The notes beneath the pieces are model-generated. The model was not told the DNA's origin. It was given only the letters and a program-made list of their open reading frames with translations, and did not search any database. Shown here one piece after another: positions 1-10,072 of a stretch of DNA of 64,000 bases. Source of the DNA: Crotalaria pallida (taxonomy: Eukaryota > Streptophyta > Magnoliopsida > Fabales > Fabaceae); assembly GCA_037953625.1 (NCBI GenBank), contig CM075649.1, positions 59,841,660 to 59,905,659 on the forward strand, written 5' to 3'. The position numbers were made by a program, and so were the translations under genes. Every line of letters starts with the position of its first letter. The stretch's first letter is position 1.

Positions 1-22
1 GTCCTATTTAATAATAAGTGAC

Positions 23-87
23 CTACTCTCCCTGTGAGGGAGAGTACTCCTGCTCGGCCTGATCTTGTGCAAACTCTTCCTCAGTAC
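23..87 (-). other. candidate short LTR exon with hairpin (copy C)
   Basis: On the minus strand an acceptor-like ATAG is followed by a 65-nt open stretch that begins GTACTGAGG and ends in TAG. It reads as an acidic peptide ending AEQEYSPSQGE. Near its end is a perfect 10-bp inverted repeat (24-33 with 37-46) with a 3-nt loop. The same 65-nt segment occurs in LTR D and LTR A. Exon status is inferred; the open frame and hairpin are seen directly. Confidence 0.4.
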
Positions 88-329
88 CTATGGGGATAGT
101 AAGGAGTGAGTATTACACATAAAATGGGGAGGCAGTTTCCAATTAAGACATAATGCGACACTAAGCCATACACATATAACAAATCAAACACAACATCATA
201 AATAAGAGTCAATTCATCACAATTCAATTTCAAGTATTCATTAGTTTCTCAAATCGATTTCTATTTAACATTTTCTTAAGTCTTTCGTTCCATGCATTTT
301 AATCATATTTATATTCGTTTTATCTGTCC

Positions 330-635
330 CTGGTCACGACCTACTGCGCTTGCACCACCGCGCGATAGCGACTTACTGCGCCCGGGTATGTTTCTCAATC
401 CCCTGGTCACGACCTACTGCGTTCGCACCACCGCGCAATAACGACTTACTGCGTCCGGGTAAATCCCCTGGTAACGACCTACTGCGTTCGCACCCCCGTG
501 CGAAAACGACTTACTGCGCCCGCACCCCCGTGCGAAAACGACTTACTGCGCCCGGGTAAATCCCCTGGTAACGACCTACTGCGTTCGCACCCCCGTGCGA
601 AAACGACTTACTGCGCCCGGGTAAAATACAATCTC
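330..635 (-). repeat. LTR minisatellite, about 4.5 units of 64-97 bp
   Basis: Repeated blocks start CCCCTGGTCACGACCTACTG (or GGTAACGACC) and end ACTTACTGCGCCCGGGTAAAT. Each unit contains two related half-repeats built around AC(C/T)TACTGCG. One unit carries an extra internal half-repeat. The same minisatellite occurs in D and A, and as a worn single unit in B. It has few stop codons on the plus strand, so spurious ORFs appear there. Confidence 0.9.
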
Positions 636-1659
636 CCCTGGCTGAGCCTGGGTATAATATAATTAGTTCTGTTATCATTATCAATTCATTAACACATTTC
701 CATTTCCCAAAATTAATCACCTCATTACACATTTCTACTATCCAATGATCACAAATGTATTTTTCTCTTTTTTTTTTTTTACTTAATTAGCACAATTCAT
801 TTTAATATCACAACTCAAATTATTAAACAACCTAAGCATTTAATTCATCAACATCACCAAATCACAAAATGCAATATATCAACATCATAATAAGTTCCCG
901 AAGCCACAAATTCTATTCTAACAATTATCTTATATCATATTAACCTAAACTAACACAAATATCTTAGTACTCATTATATGCATAATGTAAACTAAACCCC
1001 AGAGTAAGGTAATACTCACTATAACCTACTCCTTACCTTAAATTAGCAAGAAGTAAATAGAACCTTAGTGAGCCCTAGCTCAAAATCTTGGAAACTTGAG
1101 CTTCCTAAGTCTAGCTTGCCACCTCAATAAGGAAATGATGAAGTGATCCTTGTCTTTGCCTTGGTTTGAGTTGGAAAAGCATGAAACAAAGGCCTACATA
1201 ATCATGGGTGCAAGAACCCTAAGGGTTTTAGAACAAAAATTCATGAACTAAGAGGAGTTGAAATAGAAAGGAAAATAACTCATGATATATGCTTGCTTAC
1301 CACATATTAATGGTGGAAATTGAAAAAAAACCAAGGAGAAAGAAGGTGGGTGTGATTCGTGTGCCAAGAGAGAGGAAGGAATGAAGCTTTAACCAACTTC
1401 TATGATGCAACTTGATGAGCTTTGGTTGATTTTGGGTTGAGGTGCCCAAGAATCAAAGGTGTTTGGTGGATTTGGTGGTGGAAATGTGATGGATTTGCTC
1501 TTGGAGAGGATAGGATTTGATGAAGGTGGTGAGTTGATGATGGTGTAGAACGGTGGTGAAGTAGTGTGTTTTTGGTGCCTTAAGTTCAGCCTAGGAAGCA
1601 GGGAAAATCATGTGGCTGAAAACAAAACTTTGGCCCCAAGTTTGATTTTGGACGCACCA

Positions 1660-1975
1660 GATCTGATCTGGTGCACGCGCGCGCCTGGGCGCACGCCTGA
1701 CGCGCCTGGGCGCACGCCTGACGCGCCTGGGCGGGTCTGAGCACCAACTGGTGCTGCTGGTGCGCGCCTGGTGCGGTCAGGAGGAAGTTGGTGCGCGTCT
1801 GGTGCGGTCAGGAGGGCTTTCTGGCGCGCCAAACGCGAATTGGTGCGTGCTGGTGCGGAGTCGCGCTCGCCTGGGCGAAATGGTGCCTCGCCTGGGCGCA
1901 TTTTCCACTGCCTTGGTGCACCATGAATAGTGCACCCACCTGGGCGCATGGCTGGTGCGCCTGGGAGAGTTTCAG
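1660..1975 (-). repeat. GC-rich dyad cluster (CGCCTGGGCG / TGGCGCGCCA) in LTR C
   Basis: Repeated CGCCTGGGCG, CTGGTGCG and the perfect palindrome TGGCGCGCCA form an island of high GC in otherwise AT-rich DNA. In LTR terms it lies in U3, next to a conserved segment related to ACTTCACATCCAACGGTG (2063-2080). The same position in LTR D holds TTAATCGATTAA palindromes instead. Long frames across it on both strands are composition effects, not genes. Confidence 0.8.
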
Positions 1976-2336
1976 GGTTTCCAACCTTCGATTCGCCGTA
2001 ACTTTTTCATCGACCGTCGGATCGAGTCCAAATTTTTAGACATGCTTCTTCACCCCATAAACTTCACATCCAACGGTGAAATTTATTTTCTTAGCTTCCT
2101 ATAATAAATTTCTAATTTTCTCTTTTCGGTTGATTTCTAACATCGAAAACGCTGATTCAACTCCCGATTTCGCTTATGTGACTTTGCCCAAAGCCACAAC
2201 TGCCTTCTATACAACCCCTAGGACCTATAATCACCACTCACCTATCTACCAAAATTCATTAAGTCATTATTTCAATTTTTCTAAGGTTTTTAATTAATAA
2301 TTTCATTTAAACCAAAGTTTAGGATGTTACAGGTCT

Positions 2337-3303
2337 CAGCATGAAAAACACCAGGATTTGGAACTTGGCTGCCATTGGTAAGCAGGTTTGGTCAATTGCC
2401 ACTAAAAAGGATTGTCTGTGGATCAAATGGCTGCATTCAGTATATATAAGAGGTGATGATTTCTGGACTTGCACACTTGCTCAACATCAGAATTGGCATT
2501 GGAAGCAAATTCTCAAAGCAAGAGATGCTCTCAAAAATGGCTATCAGGGTGTTTGGATTCATAGCAGCACAGACTAGTACTCTATCAAATCAGGCTATGA
2601 TTTCCTGCTTAATCAAAACAATGCTTTTCCTATGTGCAGAATTGTTTGGAACATAGTTAATATACCTAAGCATAGGTTCATAATGTGGCTTGCAGTACAA
2701 GGTAAATTGCAAACTCTTGATAGGATACACTGGATGGCTTTTCCAAACCATTGTAGTTTGTGTCTTGCTGACCAAGAAACAAGAAACCACTTGTTCTTTG
2801 AGTGTGATTGGTCGAGACAGCTACTAGACTTATGTATGGATTGGATAGGTATCAATTGCTTGCCCTATAAAATTCAGAATTGGACTAGATGGGTTCAGCA
2901 TTCTTTCAAGGACAAGGCTAGAAGAGGTTGTATCTCTGCTATCTTGGCTGCTGCATCTTATCATGTATGGCAGGAGAGGAACACAAGGATTTTTGGCAAC
3001 CAAACTCTTCCTTTGCAAAGGCATTTCAAGGCTATCAAGATAGAAATAGCTAATAGAATACAGTTCTGTTTTCCAAAGTTTAGGACTTGGACTAATAGAG
3101 CATTAGTTGATAGGATTTGTTTTGAATTATGTTAGTTTCTTTTCTATTTTTTCCAAAATTAAGGGTCATTTGGTCATTCTTTGAGGTCTTAGATGTGTAG
3201 AACCCTTCCTAGAAGGTGGCTATAACTCTAAGATGCTCTTTTTTTGTATTGTTTTAGCATTTTGCTTGTTTGGTAATAAAATTTTTTTATTTACCAAAAA
3301 AAA
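2337..3303 (+). mobile_element. LINE (L1-type) remnant, ORF2 C-terminal end and 3' UTR
   Basis: Only the last part of a non-LTR retrotransposon is present. It comprises the C-terminal section of ORF2 (zf-RVT region), a T-rich 3' UTR and a short A-run (TTTACCAAAAAAAA) near 3290-3303 that fits the poly(A) end. The 5' side is cut by LTR C, so the rest of the LINE should lie beyond the left edge. Poly(A) and family assignment fit plant L1 elements. Confidence 0.8.
2341..3135 (+). pseudogene. LINE ORF2 C-terminus (zf-RVT domain), one in-frame stop
   Basis: A single frame of about 264 codons runs from the LTR C junction to a stop at 3135, broken only by TAG at 2575-2577. Before that stop are the conserved RIWNLAAIGKQVW block and the WHWKQILKARD block. 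After it comes the zf-RVT section with IPKHRFIMWLAVQGKLQT and CSLCLADQETRNHLFFEC, whose Cys/His spacing fits the zinc-binding motif of plant LINE reverse transcriptases. The reverse transcriptase core and endonuclease are absent here. It is non-functional as it stands. Confidence 0.85.
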
Positions 3304-3472
3304 TATTTATCATTAATTAAATAATAATTACGTGCACATTAAATTAGCAGACATGAATTTGTCTTGAATAGTTATATAGTATTAAGAATAGGATCAAGTA
3401 CTGTATACTAATAATTTACATTAATTAAAAATAAATTATGTTTTCTTTTTGAGAGTGGTAGTGAGTGTGTGG
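3304..3472. other. AT-rich spacer between LINE end and LTR D
   Basis: AT-rich DNA with no open frame or repeat I can assign. It is continuous with 6042 onward: D interrupted it at CAATT. Confidence 0.5.
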
Positions 3473-3915
3473 CAATTTGTAACACCCTATAATTATTTAC
3501 ACTTAATTCCCCTTATATCAAAAATACGGACTTAAAAATTCATTTTTATTACATTAAAATCAACCGTCAAACGGACGGAGTTTTGTTTGTTTTTCGGACT
3601 TTTCTAAATCTTCAACCTGATAATCACAATTATTTAGTATCAACAGTAGCAAGCAGGGCTCAAATATAGAAATAAGTGCATCACATAGTTGCCCCATGGG
3701 CTCAAGTGTAAAACATCAACAACAGTGTGTCAGAGTGCCAGCAACAGTACAAAGCATGCAAAACAAGAGACCATATCCGCAACTATGCCCAAAAATGAAT
3801 AATAAGCAATGCACAAAAGAAACTATCCTAAGCCTCACGCAAAAGAACATATACAACACATATACATCAAATAATACGGAGGCTTAGGTCAAATCAAAAG
3901 TATCTAATCCCAACC

Positions 3916-3980
3916 CTACTCTCCCTGTGAGGGAGAGTACTCCTGCTCGGCATGGTCATGTGTAAACTCTGCCTCGATAC
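3916..3980 (-). other. candidate short LTR exon with hairpin (D)
   Basis: On the minus strand an acceptor-like CCACAG is followed by a 65-nt open stretch, the same length as in A and C, ending AEQEYSPSQGE and TAG. The 10-bp stem is at 3917-3926 and 3930-3939 with a 3-nt loop. The upstream part has several amino-acid changes, while the last 11 residues match A and C. Exon status is inferred. Confidence 0.4.
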
Positions 3981-4233
3981 CTGTGGAAATAGTAAGGAGT
4001 GAGTATTACACATAAAATGGGGAAGCAGTTTCCAACTATGACATAATGCTATACTAAGCCAAACACATTTAACAATTCGATAACAATATAATAAAACTCT
4101 GCATAACACAATTCATGGTCAACATATCCATTGGTTTTACAATTCAATTATTTCCACTTTGTTCTTACTCATCACTTTTATCAAGTCTTTTAGTCTATGC
4201 TTTTCCAATATAATCACATCTCTTTTCATTTTG

Positions 4234-4678
4234 CCCCTGGTCACGACCTACTGCGTCCGTACTCATGCACGGTCACGTCTTACTGCGTTCAGGTATGTTT
4301 CCATTATCCCCTGGTCACGACCTACAGCGTTCGCACCCCTGCGCGATCACGTCTTACTGCGTCCAGGTACATTTTTATTCTCCCCCGGTCACGACCTACT
4401 GCGTCCGCACCCATGCACGGTCACGTCTTACTGCGTCCGGGTGTGTTACTTTCATCTTATTCCCCTGGTCACGACCTACAGCGTCCGCACTCATGTGCAG
4501 TCACGTCTTACTGCGTCCAGGTACATTTTTATTCTCCCCCGGTCACGACCTACAGCGTCCGCACCCATGCGCGGTCACGTCTTACTGCGTCCGGGTGTAT
4601 TTACATTCCTTTCCCTGGTCACGACCTACAGCGTTCGCACTCATGTGCGATCACGTCTTACTGCGTCCAGGAACATTC
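4234..4678 (-). repeat. LTR minisatellite, 6 units of about 75 bp
   Basis: Six units each contain GGTCACGACCTAC(T/A)GCG then GTCACGTCTTACTGCG, separated by 15-25 bp T-rich spacers. Units alternate between two subtypes: spacers like GTACATTTTTATTCTC and spacers like GTGTGTTACTTTCATC. All three plus-strand frames are open through the array (166, 190 and 261 codons), which is a property of the unit, not evidence of a protein. Confidence 0.92.
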
Positions 4679-5672
4679 TCATATTCGTTTTCTATAATAA
4701 CATCTCCTCTTATTCATATCAACCATTTCATTACTCCTTTCAACCACTTACACTTTATGACAAGTACATTACTCAACTCAATCACCACAGTTCACATTTA
4801 CATTATCAACTCATCACAATCATATCTTATCGTTTAATTAGCACCAATCAACATATTATTAAATTCATCACCATTACATCTCATAATTTATTTAGCACAA
4901 TTCAACATTTTATCATTATCATCATCATTATCATTGATTCATAATACTATTTATCAACTACCCTTCCTATATGATTTCCATTCTTTGCCTTCGTTTCTAA
5001 TCATGCCATAGCTCACTCATTCAACAAAATAAGCACTTAAATTATAAACATCACCAAGTCACAAGTTTATCTACCAAATATTAAAATGAAACATATCATC
5101 ATATAATTATTTTCCCTAAGTCATAAACTCTACTTATTGACTACCCTATGGTATAACCACGTAGACTAACACATAACTCTTAGTACCCATTATATACATA
5201 TTGTAAACTAAACCGTAGAGTAAGGTAATACTCACTATAACCCACTCCTTACCTCAAGCTCTTTGAATTAGAGGGAGAATTTGTGCTTGGAGCACACTTG
5301 AGAAGATGCCACAACTCAATAGAGAGGGAGGAACCTAAAATCCATAAAATAAAGAGACAAACATTAAGCTTTTACCCACAATATTGAGGGAAATTCGTGA
5401 CCCCCCCTTCATGGTTTCTCTATATTGATGCCTAAAGCTCCATGAGAGGAAGAGAGAGAGAAATTCTAATTCTTAAGGAGAGAAAGAGAAGAACAACATC
5501 AACAACCACTTACTTGGAGCAACAAGGAAGGACTTGTGGATGGACTTGGAGTGATCCTCTTGAGGATTGATTAATGAAAATGGAAGGTTTGGTGCCCTAA
5601 GAGAGAGAGGGATTCGAATATGGCAAGAAAGAGAAGAGAGAACGTTTTTAATTTTTTCTGCACAGACCCACT

Positions 5673-5749
5673 TTAATCGATTAATAATCGATTATGAAGA
5701 TTCCAACATTCTGGACTTAATCGATTAAGCTGCAGCTTAATCGATTAAG
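5673..5749. repeat. TTAATCGATTAA dyads with a perfect 34-bp palindrome
   Basis: Two overlapping TAATCGATTA copies lie at 5673-5694. At 5716-5749, CTTAATCGATTAAG, then CTGCAG, then CTTAATCGATTAAG make a perfect 34-bp palindrome in which each 14-mer is itself palindromic. It sits in the U3 part of solo LTR D, at the place where C and A hold their GC-rich cluster. Confidence 0.9.
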
Positions 5750-6041
5750 TTACAGAGTTTTCAGCACCCCGACTTTGAATGGCAATAACTTCTTCGTTAC
5801 CCGTTGGATCTTCCTCAAATTTTAAGGCAAGCTTCCTTGCATATCTTACTTCACATCCAACGGTGGAATTTATGTTTTGAGCTACCAATCTTATTATTTT
5901 AATTTCCTAAGTTCCTATGTTTTAAACCTAAGATTGCATGCTAATTTGGCTAAGTTTCTCACTCTTGCTCTCACTTCTTCTACCCTAAGACCATCATAAC
6001 ATAAATTACAATATAAGTAAAGTTTGGGATGTTACACAATT

Positions 6042-7550
6042 TGGCATCTCTATGCTCTTTGGCTTTATGCAGCATTTGCTTTGTGCTCTTTCTTCTCTCT
6101 ATTGTTCTGATCACCTCACATGCACATGCGTCATTTAGTAGTTGACAATGTAAAAAAAAAAAACAGAAATAATTGCTAACCTGGAATTAAAGAAAACCCA
6201 AGTTTTGGAATAATCAAAATAATATAGAGAGTTTCACAAACAGGTTTGGGGATTTCAAAGAAAACCTAAGCTTGAAAAAATGAATATGATAAATAACGGT
6301 ATACTTGAAAAACAAATATAAATAAGTATTAAAATACTAAATGAACATAATTTATGAGACAAAGTAAAATGGTTATATGAACATAACTTATGGGACGGGG
6401 GAATAACTTATCAAAATGACATTAAAAATTAGGTAAAAAAAATTAATTGCAACTGTTAATATAGAAGGAGAAAACATAATTGTTATAGTATTGGTAGTGA
6501 ATATAAAGTATATACAAAATTAAATATATAATATAAAATATAATACTATGAAGTAGGTTGTGGATTCCATTTAAAAATGAAAAGTGGGTTAAGGGATGGA
6601 GTAAAAAATTTATTTGAGTTTTTAAAATTTGCAAACGTATAAAAATTATAAAATAATATATTAGACCCATTAAAAATGGACTTAAGAGAAATTGAGGTAT
6701 TAAAGAAAGATATAAGTGGGGGTGTGAGCTAAACAAAGAAATGAGTGAATTAACTTAGAAAAAAAGCTTCTATCAGTTTCTAAAATTTACAAATTAAGCA
6801 AAATTACATCTATTCTTAAAATTTGTTTAATGTCTTTAATTTCCTCCAAATTAAAAAAAAAAATATGAATACCATTGAAATGTTATATTGGAAATTAGAC
6901 AAAAAAATAAAATCACTACTTTTAAAAAAATTTCTTAGTATTATTGTATTGAAACTAAAAAATTAATTTAGAACAAAAATATGTAAACCATTTTTCTTTC
7001 ATTAGGGATCAAAGAAAATACATATCTGCTCTTCACTATATATATATATATATATATTTTTATGAACATATATATATATACACCCTTTTCTAAAAATACT
7101 TTTTATTAACAATTAATATATGATTTTAAACAAAATATAAAAATCAATTATTTATATTAATAACCTTAATTTTTTAAACTAAAAATTATAAATCACATGT
7201 TTAATTTTTCATATCATCTATAACAAATTGAACATTAACTGCAACAAAAGGAGTAGGAGTTACTTGGAATGCCTCCAATAGCGTTGGATATCATAATTGG
7301 AAGAATTTTTTTTATTAAAATTGTCCTCAATACGAAAAAGATGACCATTCAAAAAAAGGTTTTATGGTAAATGACATGATTGAAGACGATGACATATTAA
7401 AGTTTACCATTAACAACAAAAATGAGAAATACTTAATTATTAACAAAGTTATCAACGTATTAAGAAGATTACAATTTAATGCTCAACTATTAATACTTAA
7501 CTATTAAAAAAAGTTCCAAGATAAAAAAATAAAAAAAAAACGGGTACAGA
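6042..7550. other. AT-rich region, probably body of a Helitron-like element
   Basis: About 1.5 kb of AT-rich sequence with (AT)n runs near 7038-7078 and no convincing coding frame; the 97-codon frame at 6443-6736 is low-complexity. It leads into the Helitron 3' terminus at 7551-7578, so some or all of it may be a non-autonomous Helitron. I could not find a convincing 5' TC terminus. GGGACGGGGGAATA near 6394 resembles a Stowaway-like end, but I saw no partner repeat. Confidence 0.35.
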
Positions 7551-7578
7551 CCCGTGCAATGCACGGGCTAAAAACTAG
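7551..7578 (+). mobile_element. Helitron 3' terminus (hairpin plus CTAG)
   Basis: CCCGTGC-AAT-GCACGGG (7551-7567) is a perfect 7-bp hairpin, followed by CTAAAAA and then CTAG with T as the next base. A hairpin 5-12 bases before a CTRR end with a T on the host side is the classic Helitron 3' signature. No RepHel protein is visible, so it is a non-autonomous or truncated copy. It abuts the truncated 5' side of E1. Confidence 0.75.
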
Positions 7579-9387
7579 TGAGATATAAGTTGATTGATGT
7601 GATCCCAGCTCTGTGCTATGTGAGAAATGATGAGAGAAAGATTGTGCAAAGTTAGTGGTCGGGACTCATTGAAGGGATGCACGAAGGATGAGTCGACCTT
7701 AGGATAACTAAAAAGATAAAAGACTTTAAAAGACATACGCGGTGAGGTATGAGAGTGCGAAGTAGTGGAGAGGAAGGAACCATGGGTATCTGCGGATACT
7801 CAGGAGGAGATTGCATTAGGGGAGGACGATGACGGTGAAACGTCAAGAAGTCTTGAGTACTTTCTAGGCAGAACGAATTCCATATGTGGTATACGAACGT
7901 GGTAGGGACTGGGTCCAATGCCGTGGTAAGTTCTGCATGCGCAACGAGAATAGTACAGACGCCCCCAGATTGCAAATCTTGAACAGTGGGAGGGACTGGA
8001 GTGGGGCATCTTGATTGCCACTGTACCCGAGTTTTCTACAGTGTGCCTTGATTATAAATGAAATGATATGATATGATTTGAATTGATTTGAGACTGTACC
8101 CGAGATTTCGACAGTTCTCCTGACCTGGGGCCAATTGATTGAGAGACAGCTGTCGTGCCCGCACGGTAAAGGTCCTGTACTCCTGTTTGCTTCCGACTAG
8201 GTTGGGTGGATGACCGAGGAGATGTAGACGTGAGTGATAGCCGAGAACGAAATGAATACCTCGATGATATCTTGAAACTCCCCAATCATTAAAGGTTGTG
8301 AATTGATAAGACGGGATGAAAAGAGAAGTACAGTTATGAAAAGGAAAAGAGAGAGAAGGAAAGAATGTTCCTAAGATATAAAAGTAAGTTGGCAAGACAA
8401 TGAAAGATGATAACAAAGATAATGATAAGGATGATAATAATGATAATGATGTTGATAATATGCTTGATTGTTGTGTTGTATGTATGTTGTATTACATGTT
8501 TGTATGGTCCTATTATCGTGCCTATCGTAATCCCACACCGTCGACGATGCGTCGTTCGGATCGCTTACTCTCTCCTATTCGTTGGCATATCGGTGCTGCT
8601 GGTATCTCAATGGGCAGATGGAGTATTGCATGGAGGTCACTACGTGGAGTAAGTATGGAAGAGGTTGGAAGCGCACCCCACGCGGCTGGGTATGGACCGG
8701 CTACACCCAGATCGTGATTCCAGATCCGGAACATCAACTTAGTGGAGCTAACCTGGAGCCGCACTTGGGACAAGTCACCGTACGAGGCTATAGGAATTAC
8801 CAAGAGAAGATTCGGTACGAAACTCAAAGAAACTCTACCACCCTCAACGGAGCGGAGCCGAAATCCATTAGGGATGAGTGCGCAGCAGCAAGGAGGGTAT
8901 CATCCTCGGGAGCGAAGAAATGACGTAAGAAGAAGAAGGAGCTTCACCTGATTGCTTTCACTAGGAAAGTTTAAGGATAATGTGGTTAGTTTAGGTTGTT
9001 ATGAGTGTTTGAATTAAGGATTACCTAAGTGATGAACTAATTATGTAACTCAACTCATTTTGGAATGTGCCCTATTTTAAGATGTGTAAGAATACAACTT
9101 GTTGAGAAATGTTTAAGTCCTTTTGATGTTATGAAAAGAACTATTTTGAGTTGGAACCAAACGGTTTTTCCTCGATAAATGTTTTTGGAAACCCAAGTGA
9201 ATAAGTTTTGGTTTTAGTAACAACTCGGTTTTCGAAAAAGAGTGTTGAAGAACATCAAGAATTTTTCAATAATGTTTTCAAACACTTCAACAATGTTTTA
9301 CAAAAAAATAAAAAAATTGGCCTCATTTTTGCAACTTAAATGAACAAAAGTTGGTTATTTTTGAGTCACGAAAATCGGGCTGTTACA
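7579..9387 (+). mobile_element. LTR family E, copy E1, 5'-truncated
   Basis: It aligns by eye with the last part of E2 from about 15935 and with E3 from about 50330: CAGCTCTGTGCTATGT, then GTCGGGACTCATTGAAGGGA, the block around GAGGAGATGTAGACG, and the accessory ORF. It ends TCGGGCTGTTACA like the others. The first 4 kb of the LTR is missing, with the break beside the Helitron end. Without its 5' end no target duplication can be checked. Confidence 0.85.
8618..8923 (+). CDS. LTR-encoded accessory ORF of family E (copy E1)
   Basis: An ATG directly follows GGGCAG, an acceptor-like AG, at the place homologous to E2 and E3. The frame gives 101 codons with the family core GWVWTGYTQIVIPDPEHQL. An in-frame TGA at 8921-8923 precedes 16 more codons rich in Lys, ending in TAA at 8974, that match the basic tail of the E2 protein, so E1 probably lost its tail to one mutation. 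I recognise no known domain. It is not gag, protease or pol. Function unknown. Confidence 0.5.
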   Translation: MEYCMEVTTWSKYGRGWKRTPRGWVWTGYTQIVIPDPEHQLSGANLEPHLGQVTVRGYRNYQEKIRYETQRNSTTLNGAEPKSIRDECAAARRVSSSGAKK

Positions 9388-10072
9388 GGGGACACATGAA
9401 GGAGGGCGAGGGTGAGGGAAGGGGGTGGCGGCTGCTCCATGAACAAGAAGGGAAATAGGCTTTTTGGCCCTCACACTCCGCACACACGCATATTCTTTCT
9501 TTTTTTTTTAAACTTACTTTTATTTATTTATTTTTATTTCTCATATTAAATAGAAATGAATAATATTATTATTTGAAGGGGGACTAATACTAAGAATTAA
9601 ATATCATACTATCACATGTAGAGATATCTTAAAGTTAATAATTGATATTACTTACGAAGTAGTTTAATATTGATATGTCCAATTTAAGGAAAATATTAAA
9701 AGTATATCCTTCAATGAAGTAGATTATTTTTAAGAGCCTCCAAAAATAGAATTTAGTCTTCAAATCAAATAAGTAAATATATTTTTATGAATGTTATAAA
9801 GTCAAATATTTAAAAACACTAAACGTAATTCCTTATTGAATATATAAAAGTTTAGTAAAGTATTCAAAATATTTAGCATTATTTTAATATGTTAATTTTC
9901 TTTAAAAGAGTTCACTTTAAAATATAATTAAATATTCTTTCGTAATTAACATAATGCATTTTAGGAAAATACCCAACACTTAAATGATAAATTCTAGGAA
10001 ACATTTATTTAATTCAATAAAACTTATAATTTATAATTTTAAAGAAATCAAGATGTTACATATAATTATGAA
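9388..10072. other. AT-rich spacer with possible worn LTR end
   Basis: It starts with a G-rich stretch (GGAGGGCGAGGGTGAGGG and on), then a T-run, then AT-rich DNA. GATGTTACA at about 10048-10056 looks like the end of a minus-strand LTR of the TGTAACATC type, but I cannot find its other end. No gene is visible. Confidence 0.4.

Larger units (their letters stand above)
1..2331 (-). mobile_element. LTR of family A (copy C), truncated by the window edge
   Basis: The right end reads AGGATGTTACA, the reverse complement of the TGTAACATCC start seen in LTR A. The left edge is the reverse complement of A at about 62149, so C and A are closely related copies in opposite orientation about 56 kb apart. 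C holds the family landmarks in order (minus sense): TGTAAC terminus, GC-rich dyad cluster, minisatellite, acceptor-like site and hairpin exon. The LTR 3' end and its target duplication lie outside the window. The right flanking 5 bases are GGTCT (2332-2336). It is inserted into the LINE remnant on its right. It could be a solo LTR or one LTR of a full element to the left. Confidence 0.85.
3478..6036 (-). mobile_element. solo LTR D (family A relative)
   Basis: The unit begins TGTAACACCC and ends GGGATGTTACA, and is flanked by the perfect 5-bp duplication CAATT (3473-3477 and 6037-6041). At 2559 bp with no coding domains it is a solo LTR. The minus orientation follows from homology to A and C: the landmark order in minus sense is dyad cluster, minisatellite, hairpin exon, LTR end. 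D differs from A/C in its dyad cluster, which is of the TTAATCGATTAA type instead of the GC-rich type. Confidence 0.93.

Noticed and set aside
1608..2039. Open frames in the GC-rich part of LTR C
   Set aside because: Both strands are open across a low-complexity dyad cluster; codon content follows the repeat, not protein selection.
4159..4944. Open frames of 166-261 codons on the plus strand in D
   Set aside because: They run antisense to the LTR through a minisatellite that lacks stops in all three frames; the products are repeat translations with no domain.
6361..6405. Stowaway-like MITE end (GGGACGGGGGAATA)
   Set aside because: No matching inverted repeat or TA duplication found nearby.
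10048..10056. GATGTTACA as a solo LTR end
   Set aside because: No partner terminus or target duplication could be found, so only noted as possible.
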